From Methylophilaceae bacterium (lineage in GTDB: Bacteria; Pseudomonadota; Gammaproteobacteria; Burkholderiales; Methylophilaceae): DNA of 64,000 nucleotides. This document shows positions 21,683-31,735 of this stretch, piece after piece. Numbering within the stretch: the stretch's first letter is position 1; the number at the start of each line of letters is the position of its first letter. The notes under the pieces are model-generated. The model was not told where the DNA came from. It saw only the letters and a list, made by a program, of their open reading frames with translations, and did no database searches. Both the position numbers and the translations under genes were made by a program. The stretch covers positions 26,151 through 90,150 of the forward strand of contig JAOMKM010000003.1 of the NCBI GenBank assembly GCA_028351715.1. The letters run 5' to 3'.

Positions 21683-22261
21683 TTGAAAAAAAGATTCATT
21701 AAAATTGGTTTAATTTCAATAAGTGATAGAGCTTCAGCAGGTATTTATAAAGATGAAGGAATACCCTCCCTAACTAATTGGCTAAAAAAAGTACTAATTA
21801 ATGAATTTAACCTAGAAACTTCCCTCATTAACGATGATATTGATCTTGTAAAAAAAACTCTGGTTCTGTTTTCGGATGAAAAAAAATGTGACCTTATTTT
21901 TACAACAGGCGGTACTGGTCCATCCTCTAGAGACATTACTCCTGAAGCTACCCTAAGTATCGGTGATAAAGTGATGCTAGGATTTGGCGAACAAATGCGT
22001 CAAATAAGTTTAAATTTTGTCCCTACAGCAATACTTTCAAGACAAACTGCAGTAATTAGAGGAAAAACGTTAATTGTAAATCTCCCTGGGCAACCTAAAT
22101 CAATTGAACAAACACTAGAAGGATTAAAAGATGAAAAAAATAATACAATTGTGCCAGGAATTTTTTCAGCAATCCCATATTGTCTTGATTTAATTGGTGC
22201 TCCATTCATAGAAACAAATGAGTCTGTAGTGAAATCATTTCGGCCAAAAAAAAATAGGTAG
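21683..22261 (+). CDS. mogA: Molybdopterin adenylyltransferase MogA-like
   Basis: IGLISISDRASAGIYKDEG; DLIFTTGGTGPSSRDITPEAT; IVNLPGQPKSIEQ. Confidence 0.88.
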   Translation: MKKRFIKIGLISISDRASAGIYKDEGIPSLTNWLKKVLINEFNLETSLINDDIDLVKKTLVLFSDEKKCDLIFTTGGTGPSSRDITPEATLSIGDKVMLGFGEQMRQISLNFVPTAILSRQTAVIRGKTLIVNLPGQPKSIEQTLEGLKDEKNNTIVPGIFSAIPYCLDLIGAPFIETNESVVKSFRPKKNR

Positions 22262-22264
22262 CTT

Positions 22265-23212
22265 ATGTTAAAAGAATTTGAGATTATTGAAAAAATTTTT
22301 AAAAAAACATCCTCATCAATTTTTTTAGGCATCGGAGATGATGCTGCATTATTCCAAAAAAATAAAAAAGAATTTTGGGTGATATCTCAAGACACACTAA
22401 ATATTGATACCCATTTCCTATCAAATACAGACCCAGAAAATTTAGGATGGAAATCCTTAGCAGTTAATGTTTCTGATATTTTATCTATGGGAGGCAATCC
22501 AAGATACGCCCTTTTATCTATGTCTGTTCCATCGGCTAACCAAGTATGGATAAAAAAGTTTTCAAATGGATTTTTTAAATGTGCTAAAAATTATGGTGTT
22601 GAACTAATCGGTGGGGACACTACAAAGGGTAGTCTATCTATAAGTATTTGTATACTTGGTGAAGCATTACAAAAAAATGTTCTCCTTAGAAGTAATGCCA
22701 AATTAAATGATGATATCTGGGTAACAGGAGAATTAGGTCTTGCTGCCTTAGGCTTAAAGTATATTAAAAAAAAGTTTGATGCTCCTAAAGTATTGATTAA
22801 AAATGCAATAAAAGCATTAGAAAAGCCACAACCAATTGATGTTGATATGAAGAAACTAGCGAAACTATTTAATAGCGCAATTGATTTATCAGATGGACTA
22901 GTTCCTGATTTGAATCATGTTCTAAATAAATCAGCATTAGGTGCTGATATTTTTTTAGAAAGTCTTCCTATGCCTAAATGGATAAGAGAAAATAAAGCTT
23001 ATTCCTTAGTATTAAAAGGAGGTGATGATTATCAGTTACTACTTACAGCTCCAAAAAGTAGCTATAAAAAAATAATTGAATTTTCAATTGTTAATCAAAT
23101 TAAAATGAGCCACATAGGGGCAATGACTAAAACAAAAAAAATAGCTATTATCAAGTCAGATGGGAGGCTTTTAAATTACAAAGAAAAAGGATATGACCAC
23201 TTTGCTGAATAA
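22265..23212 (+). CDS. thiL: Thiamine-monophosphate kinase
   Basis: GIGDDAALFQ; DIDTHF-type motif; SIDLSDGLVPDLNHVLNKSALGADI. Confidence 0.93.
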   Translation: MLKEFEIIEKIFKKTSSSIFLGIGDDAALFQKNKKEFWVISQDTLNIDTHFLSNTDPENLGWKSLAVNVSDILSMGGNPRYALLSMSVPSANQVWIKKFSNGFFKCAKNYGVELIGGDTTKGSLSISICILGEALQKNVLLRSNAKLNDDIWVTGELGLAALGLKYIKKKFDAPKVLIKNAIKALEKPQPIDVDMKKLAKLFNSAIDLSDGLVPDLNHVLNKSALGADIFLESLPMPKWIRENKAYSLVLKGGDDYQLLLTAPKSSYKKIIEFSIVNQIKMSHIGAMTKTKKIAIIKSDGRLLNYKEKGYDHFAE

Positions 23213-23672
23213 AAATTTTCTACTAAAGAATATACATCATATGCTAGCTTTAGGTTTTGGTTCTGGGTTAAATAAAAAAGCCCCTGGCACTCTTGGAACC
23301 CTCGTTGCCATCCCATTTTTTCTAATAATTAATAAAATAGGTATTCTTTTTCAGCTTTTATTTGTTGTTGTAATTTTTATCCTTGGTATTTGGTCATCAA
23401 ATGTAACCAGTAAATCATTAAAACAAAAAGATCCGTCTTGCATTGTAATTGATGAGATAGCTGCTTTTTTATTATTATTAGTTTTAATTAACCCAAATTT
23501 TTACCAGCTAATTTACTTATTTATTTTATTTAGAATCTTTGATATCTGGAAACCATATCCCATCTCATGGCTAGAAGAAAAATATTCTGGTGGTTTTGGA
23601 ATTATGATTGATGATATTGCTGCAGCATTGATGGCATTAATAATTTATTTAATATCAGATTATGTACTTTAA
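23193..23672 (+). CDS. pgpA: Phosphatidylglycerophosphatase A
   Basis: LGFGSGLNKKAPGTLGTL; IVIDEIAAFLL; FRIFDIWKPYPISWLEEKYSGGFGIMIDDIAA. Confidence 0.93.
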   Translation: MTTLLNKNFLLKNIHHMLALGFGSGLNKKAPGTLGTLVAIPFFLIINKIGILFQLLFVVVIFILGIWSSNVTSKSLKQKDPSCIVIDEIAAFLLLLVLINPNFYQLIYLFILFRIFDIWKPYPISWLEEKYSGGFGIMIDDIAAALMALIIYLISDYVL

Positions 23673-24162
23673 AGAAATTTATCCACTCTCAGAGGCGCTT
23701 GGCAAACAATGCATAGAAAATGGGTATTTATTAGTTACAGCTGAATCATGTACTGGGGGTCTACTAGCACAATCATTTACAGATATTCCAGGGAGCTCAC
23801 GCTGGTTTGAGCGAGGATTTGTTACTTATAGTAACCAATCAAAAGTTGATTGTTTAGAAATTAGCCCAATAACGTTAGATACGTATGGTGCAGTCAGTCA
23901 GGAAACAGCAAATGAAATGGCAGTTGGTGCAATTGCTAATGGGTTGGGTAATTTAAGTATTAGTATTAGTGGTATTGCAGGTCCGGATGGTGGATCCAAA
24001 TTAAAACCAGTTGGTACCGTTTTTTTCGCAATTAGTAATAAAAAAAGTATTATTTTTAAATACCATGCAAATTTTCCTGGAGATAGAAGTATGATTAGAA
24101 ACAAAGCAGTTCTATTTGTATTAAATACGCTCTTGAAGCTTACTTTGAACCCTCAAATATGA
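23662..24162 (+). CDS. pncC: Nicotinamide-nucleotide amidase (CinA C-terminal family)
   Basis: TAESCTGGLLAQSFTDIPGSSRWFERGFVTYSNQSK; ISGIAGPDGG; precedes recA. Confidence 0.92.
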   Translation: MYFKEIYPLSEALGKQCIENGYLLVTAESCTGGLLAQSFTDIPGSSRWFERGFVTYSNQSKVDCLEISPITLDTYGAVSQETANEMAVGAIANGLGNLSISISGIAGPDGGSKLKPVGTVFFAISNKKSIIFKYHANFPGDRSMIRNKAVLFVLNTLLKLTLNPQI

Positions 24163-24206
24163 AATAATTAGAAGTTAAATAGCACATAATAAAAGGCACA
24201 TAAGAA

Positions 24207-25256
24207 ATGGATGAAAATAAGAAAAAAGCATTAGATTCAGCATTAGCACAAATCGATAAGCAGTTTGGAAAAGGCTCAGTTATGAGGATGGATGGCACCC
24301 AAGTCGTGCGTGGTATAGAAGCTATATCAACTGGATCCTTAGGTCTTGATATAGCTCTAGGAATTGGGGGATTACCTCGTGGTCGAGTTGTTGAAGTATA
24401 TGGGCCTGAATCATCAGGTAAAACATCCTTAGCATTATCAGTTATCGCAGAACTCCAAAAAACAGGTGGAACAGCAGCATTCATTGATGCAGAGCATGCA
24501 CTTGACACTCAATATGCTGCTAAATTAGGAGTTAATATTGAAGATTTATTAGTTTCTCAGCCAGATACTGGCGAACAAGCCTTAGAAATTACGGAGATGC
24601 TTGTTAGAAGTGGCTCTGTTGATATTATTGTTATCGATTCTGTTGCTGCCCTAACACCTAGAGCTGAAATCGAAGGAGATATGGGTGATTCCCATATGGG
24701 TCTGCAAGCAAGACTGATGTCACAAGCTCTACGAAAGCTAACAGGTACCATTCAAAAAACAAATACTATGCTTATATTTATCAATCAAATTCGAATGAAG
24801 ATTGGAGTAATGTTTGGTAATCCAGAAACTACAACAGGTGGTAATGCTCTTAAATTTTACGCCTCTGTGAGGTTGGACATTCGTCGTATTGGTGCCATCA
24901 AAAAAGGAGATGAGATCATCGGCGCAGAAACACGAGTAAAAGTAGTTAAAAATAAAGTTGCTCCGCCCTTCAGGCAGGCAGTTTTTGATGTGTTATACGG
25001 AGAGGGTATTTCGTTAGAAGGTGAAATTATTGATCAAGGTGTAGATCTTGATCTAATAGAGAAATCGGGCTCCTGGTACGCTTATAAAGGTGAAAAAATT
25101 GGGCAAGGTAAAGATAAGGTTCGTGAATACCTAAAAGAGAATCCGGATGTATCTAATGAAATAGAAGATGCTATTCGTAATAATTCAATATTAACTGGAA
25201 ATGAGGAAGTTACTGAAAAAACAGATGAGGAGAAAATAGAAACTGACGAAACCTAA
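24207..25256 (+). CDS. recA: Recombinase RecA
   Basis: [37 protein letters not shown]; full-length RecA. Confidence 0.99.
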   Translation: MDENKKKALDSALAQIDKQFGKGSVMRMDGTQVVRGIEAISTGSLGLDIALGIGGLPRGRVVEVYGPESSGKTSLALSVIAELQKTGGTAAFIDAEHALDTQYAAKLGVNIEDLLVSQPDTGEQALEITEMLVRSGSVDIIVIDSVAALTPRAEIEGDMGDSHMGLQARLMSQALRKLTGTIQKTNTMLIFINQIRMKIGVMFGNPETTTGGNALKFYASVRLDIRRIGAIKKGDEIIGAETRVKVVKNKVAPPFRQAVFDVLYGEGISLEGEIIDQGVDLDLIEKSGSWYAYKGEKIGQGKDKVREYLKENPDVSNEIEDAIRNNSILTGNEEVTEKTDEEKIETDET

Positions 25257-25299
25257 TCAACATCCACTAGTTTCCTTAAAAAAAAGAGCAATTTATTAT

Positions 25300-25722
25300 T
25301 TGGGAAAACGAGAATATTCTAGAGCTGAACTAAGAAAAAAGATTTCAGTTTATGCAGAATCTCTTGGTACAGATAGAGACGATATTGAAGACATACTCAA
25401 CGAGCTCGAAAAAGACTCATGGTTATCTGACAAGCGCTTTACTGAACAATTTATTTTTTCAAGGAAAAATAAATTTGGTATTAAGAAGATTGTCTATGAA
25501 TTAAAATTAAAAGGGGTAGACGAACTGATTATAAATCATGCAATTGATTCTATAAAATCTGAAGAGTTTTCACTGGCACGAGAAATATGGAAGAAAAAGT
25601 TCAAAGACCTTCCTATTGATAATCAAGAAAAAGTTAAGCAGGTAAGATTTCTTCAGGGAAGAGGAATTGACCCATTTATTATCCAGAAAATTCTATCTGG
25701 TAAGTCATTTGAATATATATGA
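25300..25722 (+). CDS. recX: Regulatory protein RecX (true start probably a little upstream of 25300)
   Basis: LGKREYSRAELRKKI; frame is open upstream ([24 protein letters not shown]) after recA. Confidence 0.9.
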   Translation: MGKREYSRAELRKKISVYAESLGTDRDDIEDILNELEKDSWLSDKRFTEQFIFSRKNKFGIKKIVYELKLKGVDELIINHAIDSIKSEEFSLAREIWKKKFKDLPIDNQEKVKQVRFLQGRGIDPFIIQKILSGKSFEYI

Positions 25723-28343
25723 AAAAATTAACTAGTCATCAAATAAGATCAACTTTTTTAACCTACTTTAAAGAGCAGGGACATCATATTGTCGAATCTA
25801 GCAGCCTAGTTCCTCAAGAAGATCCAACCCTTCTTTTTACAAATGCAGGAATGAATCAATTTAAAGATACATTTCTTGGTCTAGAAAAAAGAAATTATGC
25901 TAAGGCTGCATCAAGTCAAAAATGTGTACGGGCTGGAGGGAAACATAATGATCTCGAAAATGTTGGTTATACAGCAAGGCACCATACCTTCTTTGAGATG
26001 CTGGGAAATTTTAGTTTTGGCGATTACTTCAAGGAAGAAGCTATAACTTATGCATGGGATCTACTAACTAAAATATATCAAGTTCCTGAAGAAAAATTAC
26101 TAGTAACTATCTACGCAGATGATGAAGATGCCTACAAAATTTGGTCAAATAAAATTGGTTTGAGAGATGAAAAAATTATTCGTATTGGCGATAACAAAGG
26201 AGCCAAATATGCCTCTGATAATTTCTGGATGATGGGAGATACTGGACCGTGTGGACCATGTAGTGAAATATTTTATGATCATGGCAAAGACATTAAAGGA
26301 GGACCTCCGGGTTCGAAGAATGAAGATGGTGATCGTTTTATAGAAATATGGAATCTAGTATTTATGCAATTTAACCGTGACGAAAATGGTGATATGCACC
26401 CATTGCCGAAACCCTCGGTAGATACTGGGATGGGGCTAGAAAGAATTACAGCTATACTTCAGAATGTGCATTCAAACTATGAAATTGATACATTTCAAGT
26501 GCTTATAAAAAATGCAGCTTCAATCACAAATACAAAGGATCTGAACCATCCATCATTAAAAGTTTTAGCTGACCACATTCGTGCGGCTACATACTTAATT
26601 AATGATGGAGTTGTTCCTTCAAATGAAGGTCGAGGGTACGTTTTAAGAAGAATAATTCGCCGAGCAATTAGACATGGGTATAAGTTAAGGATCAGAGATC
26701 CATTCTTTTATAAATTAGTGGCTGTACTAAATTCTACAATGGAGGTTGCCTATCCAATCAAAAAATCAGAATCTCAAAAGATAGAATCTGAAATTAAATT
26801 GGAAGAAGAACGTTTCTTTGAAACAATTGAAAATGGTATGAGTAGCCTTGAAGAAGAAATTAAACATATCACCAGCAAAAAGTTAAAGCTTCTTTCAGGA
26901 GAATTCGCTTTCAAACTTCACGATACTTTCGGATTCCCCTTAGATTTAACAGCTGATATTTGTAGAGAAAAAAATATTATAGTTAATGAAGATGAATTTA
27001 ATGTATCTATGAGCATTCAAAAAAGTCGGGCGCGCGAGGCCGGAAAATTTAAAAATAAAGTTTCCTTAGATTACAGTGGGGAAGCAAATATTTTCGTGGG
27101 CTATGATAAAACAGAATCTAAAGCTAAGGTAAATGCAGCATTCAAAGGTGATGAGCTAGTAACTGAACTCAAAACTAACGAGGAAGGGCTAGTAATTCTG
27201 GATGTAACTCCTTTTTATGCAGAATCCGGTGGGCAAGTTGGTGATATTGGAATACTAGAATCAAAGGCTGGAGCATTTAAAGTTTTAGATACCTATAAAA
27301 TAAAAGAAGGTGTATTTGGACATTGGGGGGAAGTAATTAGAGGAATAATAAAAATTGATGAAACATTACATGCCAAGGTTAATACAGAAAACCGAGATAA
27401 CATTAAAAGAAATCATTCAGCGACCCATTTACTTCATAAGGCACTAAAAATTATTCTAGGTGATCATGTGGAGCAAAAAGGATCGTTGGTATCAGCAGTC
27501 AGAACGCGATTTGATTTTTCTCACCCAAAACCATTATCACTTGATGAAATTAATCAAATTGAAAGCATTGTAAATAATGAAATAATGAAAAATCAAAATA
27601 CTGAAATCAGACTAATGGACATAAAAGAGGCTCAAGAAGAAGGTGCTATGATGCTCTTCGATGAAAAATACGGAGAGAAAGTTCGTGTACTAGATATTGG
27701 AAATAGCAGAGAACTATGCGGTGGGACACACGTCCAAAAAACAGGAGATATTTGCTTATTTAAGATTCAATCTGAGTCAGGAATATCCTCAGGAATTCGT
27801 CGCATCGAAGCTACAACAGGCGTAAATATTTTAAATATGTTAAAAGAAAAGAATCTTGTGATAGAAAGTCTATCAAAAAGCTTAAACACAAGTCCGAATG
27901 AAATTGTAACAAAAACGGAGCAACTTTTAATTCAAATTAAAAACAGTGAAAAATTAATTAATCAATTAAGGTCTAGGCTAGCAAGCTCTGGAGGTGATGA
28001 ATTAATAGGCCAAGCTATAAAAATAAAATCATTTTCTTATTTAGCAAAAACTTTAGATGATCAAGGTCCAAATGAACTCCGAGAAATGATTGATAATTTA
28101 AAGAAAAAACTTGAAACAGCCGTTATAATATTAGCCTCTATTAATGAAGGTAAAGCCACATTTGCTGTAGGTGTAACTGATGATTTAACTAACGAGATTG
28201 ATGCAGGTGAAATTGCAAAATATCTTGGTGAGTCAGTGAGCGGAAAAGGCGGGGGCAGAAAAAATATGGCAATGGCTGGCGGAACTAATATCTCAATGAT
28301 CGACACTGCAATGTCGAATGTTCAAAAAAATCTAAGTAAATAA
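25719..28343 (+). CDS. alaS: Alanine--tRNA ligase
   Basis: LTSHQIRSTFLTYFKEQGH; FTNAGMNQFKDTFLG; C-terminal GKGGGRKNMAMAGG. Confidence 0.98.
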   Translation: MKKLTSHQIRSTFLTYFKEQGHHIVESSSLVPQEDPTLLFTNAGMNQFKDTFLGLEKRNYAKAASSQKCVRAGGKHNDLENVGYTARHHTFFEMLGNFSFGDYFKEEAITYAWDLLTKIYQVPEEKLLVTIYADDEDAYKIWSNKIGLRDEKIIRIGDNKGAKYASDNFWMMGDTGPCGPCSEIFYDHGKDIKGGPPGSKNEDGDRFIEIWNLVFMQFNRDENGDMHPLPKPSVDTGMGLERITAILQNVHSNYEIDTFQVLIKNAASITNTKDLNHPSLKVLADHIRAATYLINDGVVPSNEGRGYVLRRIIRRAIRHGYKLRIRDPFFYKLVAVLNSTMEVAYPIKKSESQKIESEIKLEEERFFETIENGMSSLEEEIKHITSKKLKLLSGEFAFKLHDTFGFPLDLTADICREKNIIVNEDEFNVSMSIQKSRAREAGKFKNKVSLDYSGEANIFVGYDKTESKAKVNAAFKGDELVTELKTNEEGLVILDVTPFYAESGGQVGDIGILESKAGAFKVLDTYKIKEGVFGHWGEVIRGIIKIDETLHAKVNTENRDNIKRNHSATHLLHKALKIILGDHVEQKGSLVSAVRTRFDFSHPKPLSLDEINQIESIVNNEIMKNQNTEIRLMDIKEAQEEGAMMLFDEKYGEKVRVLDIGNSRELCGGTHVQKTGDICLFKIQSESGISSGIRRIEATTGVNILNMLKEKNLVIESLSKSLNTSPNEIVTKTEQLLIQIKNSEKLINQLRSRLASSGGDELIGQAIKIKSFSYLAKTLDDQGPNELREMIDNLKKKLETAVIILASINEGKATFAVGVTDDLTNEIDAGEIAKYLGESVSGKGGGRKNMAMAGGTNISMIDTAMSNVQKNLSK

Positions 28344-28347
28344 ATTT

Positions 28348-29574
28348 ATGTCTTTAATAGTCCAAAAATTTGGTGGTACCTCTGTAGCAAATGTTGATCG
28401 TATTAATGCTGTGGCAGATAGAGTTAAAAAATTTAAAAAAGATGGACACCACATTATTGTGGTGGTGTCAGCAATGTCAGGAGAAACAAACAAATTAATT
28501 GGGCTTGCAGAAGATATGATGGGTGCTCCAGAACCAAGAGAATTAGACGCTATAGTTGCGACAGGCGAGCAGGTAACAGCTGGATTAACTGCCTTAGCCC
28601 TCATAAACATAGGAATACCTGCTAAAAGTTATTCAGGGCACCAAATAAAAATTCTAACGGACAAAGCTCATACTAAAGCAAGAATATTAAAAATTGATGA
28701 AAAAGCCATTAGGCAAGATTTAGATGCTGGCAATGTTGTTGTAATTGCAGGATTTCAAGGGGTTGATGAGCTTGGAAATGTTACCACTCTTGGTAGAGGT
28801 GGCTCAGACACCACAGCAGTAGCAATTGCAGCAGCAATGAAGGCAGACGAATGTCAAATTTATACTGATGTAGATGGAATTTATACTACAGACCCTCGTA
28901 TTGTAAAAGATGCTAGGAGACTAAAGTCTATTACGTTTGAAGAAATGCTTGAGATGGCAAGCTTAGGGTCAAAAGTTTTACAAACGAGGTCTGTCGAATT
29001 TGCCGGAAAGTATAAAGTTAAGCTGCGAGTCCTATCTAGCTTTGACGCATATGGAGAAGGAACAATTATCACTTTTGAGGAAGATGAAAAAATGGAAAAT
29101 CCAATAATTTCAGGTATTGCTTTTAATCGCGATGAAGCAGAAGTAAGTGTGAGAGGATTCCCAGATATACCTGGATCTGCTTATCAAATTCTAGGACCAA
29201 TTGCAGATGCAAATATTGATGTAGATATGATTATTCAAAATGTTGGGGTAAGTGGAGCCAATGATTTTACCTTCACAGTTCATGAACGAGACCTTCAAAA
29301 GAGCATAGAAATAATAAACGATAAGGTCAAAGCGAAGATTAATGCTAGGGAAGTCATAGGAGATTCAAAAATTGCAAAGTTATCATTGGTAGGGGTAGGA
29401 ATGCGATCTCATGCAGGTATCGCAAGTAAGATGTTTAAGGTTTTATCCGATGAAAAAATTAATATAATTACCATATCTACCAGTGAAATTAAGATATCCG
29501 TAATTTTAGAGGAAAAATTTCTCGATGATGCAGTCAGAGCCTTACATAAAGCTTTTGAACTAGAAAAAGCTTAG
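28348..29574 (+). CDS. lysC: Aspartate kinase
   Basis: LIVQKFGGTSVANVDRI; LGRGGSDTTAVAIAAAMKADECQIYTDVDGIYTTDPR. Confidence 0.97.
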   Translation: MSLIVQKFGGTSVANVDRINAVADRVKKFKKDGHHIIVVVSAMSGETNKLIGLAEDMMGAPEPRELDAIVATGEQVTAGLTALALINIGIPAKSYSGHQIKILTDKAHTKARILKIDEKAIRQDLDAGNVVVIAGFQGVDELGNVTTLGRGGSDTTAVAIAAAMKADECQIYTDVDGIYTTDPRIVKDARRLKSITFEEMLEMASLGSKVLQTRSVEFAGKYKVKLRVLSSFDAYGEGTIITFEEDEKMENPIISGIAFNRDEAEVSVRGFPDIPGSAYQILGPIADANIDVDMIIQNVGVSGANDFTFTVHERDLQKSIEIINDKVKAKINAREVIGDSKIAKLSLVGVGMRSHAGIASKMFKVLSDEKINIITISTSEIKISVILEEKFLDDAVRALHKAFELEKA

Positions 29575-29624
29575 TCTCATTGATTTTTAGGATCATTTGA
29601 AGTATCGTTACGCCGTTATAACTA

Positions 29625-29717
29625 GGAGAGCTGGCTGAGTGGTCGAAAGCACATCCCTGCTAAGGATGCATACGGTTTATAACTGTATCGAGGGTTCGAA
29701 TCCCTCGCTCTCCGCCA
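29625..29717 (+). tRNA. tRNA-Ser (anticodon GCT), CCA encoded
   Basis: ggagagc...gctctcc acceptor pair, anticodon loop ctGCTaa, long variable arm, TTCGAATC T-loop, terminal gCCA. Confidence 0.95.
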
Positions 29718-29723
29718 TTTAAT

Positions 29724-29753
29724 AAAAAACCCTTTTATATAAGGGTTTTTTTT
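29724..29753 (+). terminator. Rho-independent terminator after tRNA-Ser
   Basis: aaaaaaccc-ttttatataa-gggttttttttt hairpin plus T-run. Confidence 0.8.
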
Positions 29754-29783
29754 GGCTAATTACCAACTAAGGAGAAGATAAAA

Positions 29784-29861
29784 ATGTTAATGGATATAAA
29801 TATAATTGGAATGATAGTTGCTGTGATAGCTATTATAATATGGTTAATCTTTAAGAAATAA
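29784..29861 (+). CDS. Small (25 aa) single-TM peptide MLMDINIIGMIVAVIAIIIWLIFKK
   Basis: Good Shine-Dalgarno (aaggagaa) before ATG; hydrophobic core ending in KK; below track length cutoff. Confidence 0.5.
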   Translation: MLMDINIIGMIVAVIAIIIWLIFKK

Positions 29862-29865
29862 AAAA

Positions 29866-30849
29866 ATGAGAATTGCTATTATCGGAGCAGGAATTTCATC
29901 CATAACCATTGCTCAAAATTTAAAAAAAGACGCTACCGTATCAATTTTTGAAAAAAGCAAAAGTGTAGGTGGAAGAATGGCTTTCCGTCGCTCTACTCCA
30001 TATGAGTTTGATCATGGTGCCCAATTTTTCACCGCTAAAGGTACAATTTTTAAGAATTTCATCAAGCCATTAATCAAAGAAAATATAATCAAGCGCTGGG
30101 ATGCCCGCTTTGCTGAATTCATAGACAATAAAATATTAAGGACTATCTCTTGGAATGCAGAATATCCGCATTATGTTGGTACTCCTGGGATGAATTCGAT
30201 TGCTGAATATTTGTCTACGGAGCTTAGTATAAAATTAAATACTAAAGTAAATAAAGTAGTTCACAATGCAAATAATTGGGAGTTATTTGATGATGATTCA
30301 AATAATTTAGGTAAATTTGATTGGGTTATATCTACTGCTCCTGCAATACAATCTGCAGAAATTCTCCCGGTCTATTTTAAGTATCATAAAGATTTACTTG
30401 ATAGAAAAATGGTAGGTTGTTTTTCATTAATGCTTGGTTTTAAAAAGCCAATTTCATTATTATGGGATGTTGCTCTTATAAGAAATGCAGATATAAGTTG
30501 GATATCAATTAATAGCTCAAAACCAGACAGAGGAAACTCATTTTCTATGTTAATTAACTCAACAAATGCATGGGCAGAAGATCATTTATCTGATGATTCT
30601 CAAAGCGTCATCTCATATCTACAGAAGGAAACAACAAGAATTATAGGGCATGATACTGGTAATGCAGACCATGTCAGCCTCAAAGCCTGGCACTATGCGA
30701 ATATAAGCAAACAGACCAAATCAGACTTATTAATTGATTATGATAATAAGCTTGCCTCTTGTGGGGACTGGATTACACAAGGGAGAATTGAAAATGCTTT
30801 TGAAGCAGGATTCTTAATGGCACAAGAAATTAATAAAATAATAAAATAA
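29866..30849 (+). CDS. FAD-dependent NAD(P)/FAD oxidoreductase (renalase/amine-oxidase-like)
   Basis: IAIIGAGISSITIAQNL Rossmann; SVGGRMAFRRSTPYEFDHGAQFFTAK; NAFEAGFLMA. Confidence 0.85.
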   Translation: MRIAIIGAGISSITIAQNLKKDATVSIFEKSKSVGGRMAFRRSTPYEFDHGAQFFTAKGTIFKNFIKPLIKENIIKRWDARFAEFIDNKILRTISWNAEYPHYVGTPGMNSIAEYLSTELSIKLNTKVNKVVHNANNWELFDDDSNNLGKFDWVISTAPAIQSAEILPVYFKYHKDLLDRKMVGCFSLMLGFKKPISLLWDVALIRNADISWISINSSKPDRGNSFSMLINSTNAWAEDHLSDDSQSVISYLQKETTRIIGHDTGNADHVSLKAWHYANISKQTKSDLLIDYDNKLASCGDWITQGRIENAFEAGFLMAQEINKIIK

Positions 30850-30850
30850 T

Positions 30851-31735
30851 CTATCTTCTTATAAATTTTAATAAAGAAGGTAAGGTCATATGTGCAATAG
30901 TTAAGGATCCTAAAATAGGAAATATTAAAGAATAAACATCTGCATTCCAATATCTACCATATGTAAATCCGATAAATACTAATACTGGAAGAGTAAAAAT
31001 AATAAGCCATTTAAGGTCGACGTTCCAATTAAAATTAGAATCAATTAAAGAACGAACTCCATGTAACCCACAGAAATAAATTGCAAACCAAACAAATGGA
31101 TGAGTAAAGTAAGAGAGAACAACTAGAGAGGTGAGTTCAAGCAGTAACAAAATATCCTTATTTTTAAACCAAACCACCATCAACATTGAATTACCAATAT
31201 TACTTATAAAGTTCCAATACAGCCTAATAATGCTGAGAATTAAAATGCAATAAATAATAACAATTAAGAAATCAGCTATATTGAATCCGATTAAATTATA
31301 AAAAATTGAATCAACAATATCTCTTTTAAATAAAATTGGTAAGAAAGTCATACTGAAACCCCATGACAGTCTAATATTTATGTCAGATAGTTTAAGGAAT
31401 TTTAAATCAGAATTTCCAAAATGAAAAATTGACATGATAAGTAAAACCAATAATCCAATTGCAGGATAGCTTACCCATAAAGACCAACCTAATATTACTA
31501 AAGATAAATATAGACCAAATAGAATAATTCTTTGGAAATTTTTATTTATTCCTCCCCATATTAATTTTCCATCTAATGCACCATGACTAACCCCAAGTGT
31601 ACTTACAAAAAAAAGAGCTACCCAAATTAAATAATTAAGATAACTATTGATAAAATTAGAGAAAATATTAAAGATCAATATTAATAATGAAAATATAATA
31701 AATATCTGTTGGTGAATAATTACTTTATTTAACAT
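30851..31735 (-). CDS. blh: Beta-carotene 15,15'-dioxygenase, Brp/Blh family
   Basis: Multi-TM, LGVSHGALDGKLIW, SIFHFGNSDL, CGLHGVRSL; adjacent to crt genes and rhodopsins. Confidence 0.9.
   Translation of the reverse strand: MLNKVIIHQQIFIIFSLLILIFNIFSNFINSYLNYLIWVALFFVSTLGVSHGALDGKLIWGGINKNFQRIILFGLYLSLVILGWSLWVSYPAIGLLVLLIMSIFHFGNSDLKFLKLSDINIRLSWGFSMTFLPILFKRDIVDSIFYNLIGFNIADFLIVIIYCILILSIIRLYWNFISNIGNSMLMVVWFKNKDILLLLELTSLVVLSYFTHPFVWFAIYFCGLHGVRSLIDSNFNWNVDLKWLIIFTLPVLVFIGFTYGRYWNADVYSLIFPILGSLTIAHMTLPSLLKFIRR

Noticed and set aside
28332-28610. Minus-strand ORFs inside alaS/lysC (also 24140-24508, 24557-24751, 28061-28306, 28881-29072)
   Set aside because: Fully antisense to well-supported recA/alaS/lysC genes; typical shadow ORFs
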